From NCBI GenBank assembly GCA_958450365.1, contig CAUEEP010000760.1:879462-943461 (forward strand): a stretch of 64,000 nucleotides of DNA, read 5' to 3'. Every line of letters starts with the position of its first letter. Position 1 is the first letter of the stretch. Source of the stretch: Mesorhabditis belari. Taxonomy: Eukaryota; Nematoda; Chromadorea; Rhabditida; Rhabditidae. Under the pieces are notes generated by a model. The model saw only the letters and a list, made by a program, of their open reading frames with translations, did no database searches and was not told where the DNA came from. This document shows positions 58,801 to 64,000 of this stretch, piece by piece. The position numbers and the translations under genes were made by a program.

Positions 58801-58957
58801 GGGAAAATTTGTGATAAAGTCAAATTTAATCTAATGCTTTAACCTTCCAGAATCACCTATTTTAGCAAACACTCAGTGCCAAGAAGATTATACAAAAAAA
58901 TTTTTAAAAACCCCCGGATACAATTTTTCTGTTCAATTTGAAGTTTTTGAACTTTAA
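52878..58957 (+). CDS. Type II membrane protein with methyltransferase-like features, unknown function (297 aa)
   Basis: Exons: 52878-52967, 54932-55021, 55172-55336, 55461-55550, 55827-55933, 56020-56098, 57425-57590, 58851-58957; every junction keeps frame and the sum is 298 codons. Residues about 8-27 form one membrane helix (IGFIITSSSICTLLIVYVYH) without a cleavage site, so the rest probably faces the secretory lumen. Possible N-glycosylation sites occur (NHS, NGS, NAS). The stretch STVRVLQIGAQDSRSS resembles motif I of a Rossmann-type SAM methyltransferase, and a later strand-helix-strand (VFALNRFLIFVEEGGYVIGE) is compatible with that fold. I do not recognise the family. A Golgi or ER methyl- or glycosyl-type enzyme is a guess only. 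Intron 6 holds a 577-bp MITE. The last intron holds a duplicated copy of the start of the terminal exon. Confidence 0.72.
53424..53500 (-). ncRNA. tRNA-derived repeat
   Basis: On the minus strand: tagccgactggttaag (box A), then aaaggttcaaacccacc (box B). It is a relative of 21225-21292. It lies in intron 1 of the type II membrane protein gene. Confidence 0.5.
53513..53734. mobile_element. Near-perfect palindromic MITE with C/G homopolymers
   Basis: accgtatttcctctaataa at the left and its complement at the right, each followed by a run of about ten C or G. The arms (ttgaccaactttggacgctt and onward) pair almost perfectly for about 95 bp around a loop of about 30 bp. The tips resemble the ACCGTATTTT family. 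Confidence 0.85.
54019..54423 (-). pseudogene. Relic of a mariner transposase N-terminus
   Basis: Minus-strand frames give MDKRQIRTIF, then after a frameshift YELKLGHNATVVVESIKRAF and TAQIWFKRFREGDGDLDD, the helix-turn-helix region of mariner transposases with its usual linker before the SRGRP-type motif. A (tca)n run interrupts the rest. It lies in intron 1 of the type II membrane protein gene. Confidence 0.85.
54589..54858. mobile_element. MITE with a GC-rich centre
   Basis: Starts taccgtaaatactgtaatag and ends with the imperfect complement (actattctagtattcacggta). The interior contains tcgcgtagtcgcaaaagc and is inverted around about 54720. Related to 28549-28803. Confidence 0.75.
55655..55735. 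repeat. Short copy of the gagccggaact dispersed repeat with a triplicated tip
   Basis: gagccaaaatgagccaaaat precedes gagccggaactggtcaaccc. The core matches the complement at 59150-59185. Confidence 0.6.
56176..56752. mobile_element. 577-bp palindromic MITE, near-identical to 27866-28440
   Basis: Flanked by TATT/AATA with ends gggttgtccagttatgaatg and cattcataactggacaaccc. It lies in intron 6 of the type II membrane protein gene. Confidence 0.92.
57085..57230 (+). mobile_element. Terminus of a dispersed element (TATATATA then GTCTGTCC)
   Basis: tactatatataaaaccgaat, then gtctgtccgtccgtctgtgc and a GC-rich stretch (cgtgggcgcgatctagcggt). The GC content is well above its surroundings. Similar starts occur at 41040 and, inverted, at 36850. 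The other end was not located. Confidence 0.55.
57724..57872. mobile_element. Short MITE with ctaccgt ends
   Basis: Begins ctaccgtcatcaagttgcca and ends cagcttgattacggtag, imperfect inverses. The interior pairs around tgagctttgcgctttctca. Related to 15287-15400. Confidence 0.7.
57920..58350 (+). repeat. First copy of a tandem duplication (with 58520-58875)
   Basis: Contains attaggttggcaaaaagttc, cttgactatattacaaagtt, gacttggtcacttttgagtg and the start of a terminal exon (tttcagaatcacctatttta at 58322). The second copy at 58520-58875 repeats all of these in order. A taagagctaagagctgc minisatellite (58065-58155) is expanded only in the first copy. Confidence 0.88.
58520..58875 (+). repeat. Second copy of the tandem duplication
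   Basis: Repeats the landmarks of 57920-58350, and its last part runs into the terminal exon 58851-58957 of the type II membrane protein gene. A further left piece (ttaggttggcaagaaagttc) is at 59476-59580. Confidence 0.88.
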
Positions 58958-58984
58958 AATGCAAAACAGAAGACAGATGTGTGT

Positions 58985-59310
58985 TCTCGGTGCGCGATCA
59001 CAATCGCGCTCGTTCTGGCATCCTATGTTTCCAGTTATAGTTCCCTTTTCACGTCTCAAATCGGAAGCGTCCATTTTGGGTCATCCGGTAACCAATCCGT
59101 TGTCTGCCCCATGTGGTCACCGCTTCCCAAAACTAACCTCGGCTGTAGAACTGGTGAACCCAGTTCCGGCTCATTTTGACCATTATGGCGGGTTCTCTGT
59201 CGGTCGAAATGGGATCCCAAGTGCCTGTAAAAGGGTGCTGAAGGGGGCCGGTGTGAATTTTTGGATTCATCCCAAGGATTTCGGTCCGTAGGGGCAGCGA
59301 GAAACTCATG
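58985..59310. repeat. Dispersed repeat shared in inverse with 48350-48545
   Basis: Contains ccggctcattttgaccatta and ggatcccaagtgcctgtaa. It is more GC-rich than its neighbours. No gene recognised. Confidence 0.7.
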
Positions 59311-59620
59311 AAACCAAACCAGTAAAGGGCTCAAACATTGGAAAATACTAGAGGTCATGTTGGCCTAAAATCGAAAGCCTAAAATGACCGTTTGTGGCCT
59401 GTAATGGCCTAAAATGAAGTTTTTTCGAAAAGTAGAAGCTCTTGAAGCTTAGTGGCTGGAAGGTAATTCTTAAATTAGGTTGGCAAGAAAGTTCTCAGAA
59501 AAAGTCTACACGGCGATTTCTCGAAAACCAAGCCATCTCTTCCCAGATTTTTTGATAAACTTGACTATATTAAAAAGTTTTTTTCTTTCCTACATTTAGG
59601 GCTTAAAAGGTGCACTACTA

Positions 59621-60614
59621 CAGTGCGGTGCACAACCATACGCCACCACCTAAATTTCAATTTTCTGCGGCTCCCGTGCCAGTGACAAAAAAACTGAAAA
59701 CGTAGTTAGATTCAGGACCAAAAATAACTCTTAAACCCCAAAAATCGTCGACATAGCATGAATAGGGAAAATGTAACAGCCAAAAAACGAAAATTCACCA
59801 GGTGCAAAACCATACAGGGTACGTCATAATTATTGCAACAAGAGTTCAAAGACCGTTTTCCAAACAGCTTTCTTATTGTTTTTGTCCCCTTTTTTGTTGT
59901 GTTGCGTTCTATCTTCTTTATTCTTGCCTAATTGCCTCCCGCACACACGAAGAAGACGGTTCAGGACTGGTGTGTGGCCAACTTTCCCTCAGTGATCACC
60001 AAGGATGAATGGCCTCCAAACTCACCGGATCTCAATGTGATGGACTTTTCCATTTGGGCAATCTTAGAGGCTAATGTCTGCTCTCGAAAACACACAAGTT
60101 TGGATTCTTTGAAGAAGTCTTTGACCAAAGGATGGAAGGCGACTCCTCAAGATGACATTCGGGCCGCAGTGGAGGCATATCCGAACCGATTAAGGGCTGT
60201 TATCAAGGCAAAAGGCGGTCATATCGAATGATCTCTTGTTTCCTTATTTGTTACTGTTAAATAAAGCTATTTCTGTTTAAAAATCTTCTTCCAGTGAAAC
60301 TTCTTGGTGTGCAATGCCTTGAGTATCTTGTTGCAATAATTATGACGCACCCTGTACGCCACCGCCCCAAATTTTGGTGTCGTTGTTGCATTTTTGTTCA
60401 ATTTTTATGATAACAAGGTTTATTTATAACAATAACAGTTTAATATTTTGTTGTCTGTCCCTGAAGACTGATCACGTCAAATATTCGACTCAGCATGCTG
60501 TTAACTAGCTTCTTGATGGTGCTTCTTGGAATGGCATTCCACTCGCGGATAATGGCACCTTTGAGCGCTTGAAATTGATATTTAGGGGGTGGCGTATGGC
60601 TTTGCACCGCACTG
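59621..60614. mobile_element. Middle element of the nest, cagtgcggtgcac ends
   Basis: Inverted ends cagtgcggtgcacaaccata and tatggctttgcaccgcactg, flanked by TA (59619-59620 and 60615-60616). The subterminal cgccaccacc and ggtggcg also pair. Confidence 0.88.
59815..60354 (+). mobile_element. Innermost Tc1/mariner-type element with a transposase fragment
   Basis: Ends cagggtacgtcataattatt and aataattatgacgcaccctg, flanked by TA. The plus strand encodes QDWCVANFPSVITKDEWPP, NSPDLNVMDFSIWAILEA and RLRAVIKAKGGHIE, the last third of a Tc1/mariner-superfamily transposase with its terminal catalytic Asp region (SPDLNVMDF). The N-terminal two thirds are missing. Confidence 0.9.
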
Positions 60615-60797
60615 TATTAGAGAAAATACGGTCTCTTTCAAATTATATAATTCAAATGATAGAAGCTAAAATTCATTTATTCAGACATCATTTTTAAAGT
60701 TCACTTTTTCCAAAAAGTTCATTTATTTAGTTTACAACATAATACATTTATTTAGTTTACAATATCATTGATTTTTCATGATTATTTCCATTTTCAG

Positions 60798-60917
60798 ATA
60801 CCTACGATCGAATTCAACAAGTCTCAACCACACAAAAAAGCCTCGAAAACGATGGAGAGTACTGGGCGATCAAAATCAGAAGACAACTCTTCAAAAGATA
60901 AAGAAAATAAATTTTGA
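60798..60917 (+). CDS. Orphan terminal exon, lysine/serine-rich, 39 codons plus stop
   Basis: A good acceptor (TTTTCAG at 60791-60797) opens a phase-0 frame. It encodes a hydrophilic Lys/Ser-rich tail that begins IPTIEFNKSQPHKK and ends KDKENKF before TGA. AT-rich sequence with AATAAA overlapping the stop follows. No partner exon is obvious between 58957 and 60798. It could be spliced in phase to the first exon of the gene at 52878 (which also ends in phase 0), giving a 69-aa single-helix protein, or it could belong to an unrecognised gene. The convergent VWA gene ends about 90 bp further on, which fits a real 3' end here. Confidence 0.4.
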   Translation: MPTIEFNKSQPHKKASKTMESTGRSKSEDNSSKDKENKF

Positions 60918-61008
60918 TTTATTTTATTAACCGTTATAAATTATGTACACAAATTTGGCACAAGCTACTCGCAGTTTTTGACTCGTTTCTTTTTAGGGTT
61001 TCTCTTCT

Positions 61009-64000
61009 TTAGCAAACCAATTGATCTCTCAATTTCAAGAGGTCCTCTTTTCTCGTGATTATGTTTTCTCCATAGGCGATTTGATTAAGCTCGCTGAAAT
61101 TTGAAAATAGATTGGTTTTGGAAAGTATTTTTCTCTTGATTTGAAAACGCACTCAATCTGGCCATTAAAATTTTCAATTTGACAGATTTAGATTGGTAGA
61201 GATATTTCTACAGCTTCTACATCTTCTTCCAACAATTTACCTGTAGCAATTATTAGGTTGATGCAAAAGTCTTTTTCATTTTTTTCGTACTTCCGTTAAA
61301 AAGTAACAAATGCACCAATTGAACAACGGTTTATTGCATTCGAAAGGCCAATTATTTTTCTGCAAAATGACATTAAAGCGAGTTTAAAATGTCTTATGTC
61401 TAGATTTTTTTGAGAGCCTGAAGTCGGGTAGTCAAAAAAGGCGACGGCTCGATGATGCATTTTAGACGCTTTAGCTAAGGAAACCAATCTTGATGTTAAT
61501 AAATAAAAGATAGAGCACAAAAAGTTAGATATTTTTTCAGATTTTCAGAGAAATTGATTCAGCCAATTTCTTTATAGAGGTTTTTATAGATTTTTATGAA
61601 AAACCCGTTTTCACTCTCGAATTTGCTTGAAAGTGAACCCAAATTGACTTAAAAAGATGGGAAATTCAACAATAAACACTTTTCATTTAGAGCAAACCAT
61701 AGGTCAATTGATGACTTTGTTATTTTTCAAAAGAAGTACGAAAAAAATGAAAAAGACTTTTGCATCAACCTAATAGATTTGAAGTGTACCAGAAAGAGTG
61801 TGTTTTCATTTTTGCTCACAAAGCTTTTGCTTCAGCTTCAGCTTTTGACAATTTTCTGACTCACTTGGCCAAATGAGCAAGGTTCGGCGCAAGAACGAAG
61901 AGGCGATTCAAGTCATTTGAAATCAGAATTGATCGAGCTTTGTTCACATATTGATCACCACTGAAAACCATTTCCATTTGAGCCTTACGTTCTTTTTGTT
62001 TTGCATTTTAAATTTGATCAGAAAGATCTCTGAATTTCTTTGAAACCAACCTGTACCCATCAGACACAAAAATGATATCGACGGGCGTTCGGCGGACTCG
62101 ATTCGCGATAAGCTGTTCGGCCAAATCCATTGCCATTCCAGCTTCACCGATTCCGCCAAGGAATTTCAGACCTAAACTTGATAAATAAAGTGCTTTTTGA
62201 ACTTTTTCAGTTCTGAATTTTTGAAACTGACAAATAGAGTAATTCAGTAAGCCTGGCGAATGTTAGATTTACGAGATGGTCACCAAATTATAGCGACTCA
62301 CTTCTAAGGATCTAGCTCAGCGAGAACTCAATGAATCCGTATGAAACTTTTGGAGATGATTTTTGAGTATGTCTCCTGTAGCCAAGCTCGTTCTCTAACT
62401 AATTTGTGCTTCTTGAATCTTTATATAACCTTACAAAGTTGAGAGTCGCGGTACACTTAGCGAAAAAAACCTAATTTAAAATGAATTGACTCACCGTTGA
62501 CTCTTCTCATGAAAGCGAGATTATCGAGGCGATCGTCGAACTCAACCACAGCTCTTGTTCTCTCTCTTCGTCCATAAACGATCAAAGCTGCCTGAAAAAG
62601 CTTTGAATTTGGGTATAAATCAACTTTTTTTCTTCAAAAAATCGATAACTAACCAATTTTTGAAAAGGCAAAAATGCTGAGGTAGCCAACTGTTTGACCA
62701 ATTCAAGGTTTTTCTTGAAAGCTTTTTGATTTGATCCACTTGCGTCAATGATGAAGAGAATGTCTCGGCAAGCTGCAAATGGATTACATATTAAAAGCCA
62801 GTAAGATTTTGAATTGTCTTCAAGTCTTCTGTAAGAAAAATCTTCAAGTAAATTCACCATCAGTGTTCACCGGCTTCTCGGGAATCAACGGCATCATTGT
62901 AGTGAGATGAGGGTTCAATTGAAAGATCTGCTCGAGTTGGCTGTCTGAATTTGAAACTAAAGTACTTGGTAGTAAAAAAACTATAGATTTTCCTTTCTGA
63001 TTTTCAAATTTAGGAACTAAGAAGGTTATCTTGCCAATTATCTTGCCAATCCCAACTCACCAACACTTGGGGTCCACAAAGCTCTTAATGTGTCCAGATC
63101 AGGAACGAAGGGAAGCGGCGATTTGTTCTCCTGTTTGCTTTTTGACATCTGTTCCACTAAAATTTAGATTTTATAAGTTTTTCAGTGATGAAATCTATAA
63201 GAATTAACTTACTGGCATCTTTCATCGAAATGCTTCGAGATGTACGGAAATGAGTTGGGTCGAAGTCCATAAAGCTGGTTGAGAACTCTGAACTTTCATT
63301 GGTACTCAAAAAGCTTAGAAAACAGCCTTATAGTAGTCAGTAAATGGAACGATCTTTTATTGAAATATGAAAGATCGTTCCATTCGGCACTGACCTCACT
63401 AAAGCGCCTGCAAAAACTTCAAGATTTTATGAATTCAAAAACGGTTTTCCCCTTTCTTTGGCCTTGAATTCAGCTTTGAATTCAGCTTTGAATTCAGCTT
63501 TGAATTCAGGTTTGAATTCAGCTTTGAATTCAGGTTTGAATTCAGCTTTGAATTCAGCCTTGAATTCATCTTTTAATTCAGCCTTGAATTCAGCTTTGAA
63601 TTCAGCTTTGAATTCAGCTTTGAAATGAGCCATAACACGTGTAGATTGGTTGAGTTTAAGAATCTCACCCAAAAAATAAACAGAACTTATCTTCTAACCC
63701 TTCTAACCTAACCCAATAGCTCTTGGTCTTGTATCTGGTAAAGTTCTAAGCCTTGCCGTGAGTTAAGTCTTACAGTGTTCCGAGAACAGTACCTTTTTTG
63801 CACCTAATAAGACCGTGATTGCTTCTAAATTCTTTCTAAATTCTCTTCTAAATCTCTTTTCAAATCACTCAAATTATCAACTGTTCTTTCGCCCAAATTA
63901 CCATTAGTATTTCCCATTCTCTTTCCTTCCGTTGTCGGTGTGTCAGTTCCCAAGAAAGTCGTGGCCGATGTCCTTCCAAATGTCGTCGTTTTCCCTCTCC
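61009..64000 (-). CDS. von Willebrand factor A-domain protein, 5' end beyond the right edge
   Basis: Exons in transcript order: 64000(or beyond)-63902, 63287-63213, 63156-63061, 62944-62858, 62772-62654, 62591-62495, 62171-62051, 61960-61865, 61093-61009. All junctions are in phase. The first visible exon is Thr-rich. The VWA domain starts at CRDILFIIDASGSN, with a DxSGS metal-site motif, continues through AALIVYGRR and IIFVSDG, and ends with a Cys just before the stop (RDQLVC). The Cys pair bracketing the domain is typical of secreted nematode VWA proteins. The segment that normally supplies the metal-binding Thr reads GGIGEAGMAMD, so the MIDAS site may be impaired. The role is probably extracellular adhesion or scaffolding (inference). 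The last intron contains a complete MITE (61253-61773). The intron between 63287 and 63902 has a strong hairpin and a 12-bp minisatellite. Confidence 0.82.
61253..61773. mobile_element. Mariner-derived MITE, complete and inverted
   Basis: Ends ttaggttgatgcaaaagtct and agacttttgcatcaacctaa are perfect complements. The interior matches 8889-9451 in inverse. It lies in the last intron of the VWA gene. Confidence 0.9.
63336..63394. ncRNA. Strong ~59-nt hairpin, miRNA-precursor-like
   Basis: gtcagt..aatggaacgatcttt pairs with aaagatcgttccatt..actgac. There are 15 contiguous pairs, a small bulge, six more pairs and a loop of about 12 nt. It lies in an intron of the VWA gene. It could equally be a deleted MITE. 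Confidence 0.4.
63462..63630. repeat. 12-bp minisatellite (cagctttgaatt)
   Basis: About 14 copies of ttgaattcagct with a few variants. It is open on the minus strand as an FKAE-type repeat, not a gene, and lies in an intron of the VWA gene. Confidence 0.92.

Larger units (their letters stand above)
59591..60632. mobile_element. Outermost element of a triple nest (ACCGTATTTT family), split
   Basis: The left flank ends ggtgcactacta (59620) and the right flank resumes attagagaaaatacggt (60616-60632). Joined, they restore the right terminus of the ACCGTATTTT family (compare 21130-21156). The middle element sits at its TA. Confidence 0.8.

Overview
This 64-kb window is nuclear DNA of a nematode. 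The evidence is a run of the nematode telomere hexamer TTAGGC (49358-49457), the nematode-type astacin architecture (astacin, EGF, CUB, TSP1), AT-rich intron-dense genes with a TTTNAG-like 3' splice consensus, and mariner/Tc1-type elements. The genus cannot be fixed from the sequence. All gene models were assembled by eye from splice sites, reading phase and family motifs; none is a single open reading frame. Long open frames in the window are mostly tandem repeats.

Layout. (1) 1-11581, minus: a multi-exon astacin metalloprotease whose 3' end runs off the left edge and whose signal-peptide exon was not found. (2) 13593-24169 and 25687-31675, plus: two tandem paralogues of an SLC35F3/F4-like transporter (427 and 348 aa). 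(3) 31779-34064, minus: a complete zeta-class glutathione transferase / maleylacetoacetate isomerase (218 aa), convergent with the second transporter, with a tRNA-like sequence in intron 1. (4) 34065-46061: about 12 kb with no convincing gene, filled with mini- and microsatellites, tRNA-derived repeats and one MITE. (5) 46062-49201, plus: a small secreted, probably GPI-anchored, Ly6-like protein (132 aa). (6) 49202-52877: intergenic, with a TTAA-flanked piggyBac-type element and further MITEs. (7) 52878-58957, plus: a type II membrane protein (297 aa) with methyltransferase-like features. (8) 60798-60917, plus: an orphan terminal exon. (9) 61009 to beyond 64000, minus: a von Willebrand A-domain protein.

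Much of the rest is mobile DNA. I see several families of short palindromic, TA-flanked elements (MITEs), one deleted mariner, several transposase relics, and a three-deep nested insertion at 59.6-60.6 kb. Tandem repeats of 6 to 47 bp appear in nearly every intron and spacer, and several keep all reading frames open.

The genes show no obvious shared pathway. The only clear functional cluster is the transporter pair, which arose by tandem duplication and has exchanged exon fragments since. The least ordinary observations are the telomeric array inside a tRNA-derived repeat, the nested transposons, a duplicated terminal exon start in the 52.9-59.0 kb gene, a miRNA-like hairpin in the VWA gene, and a long Pro/Met/Gly-rich stretch ahead of the astacin prodomain encoded by very small exons.
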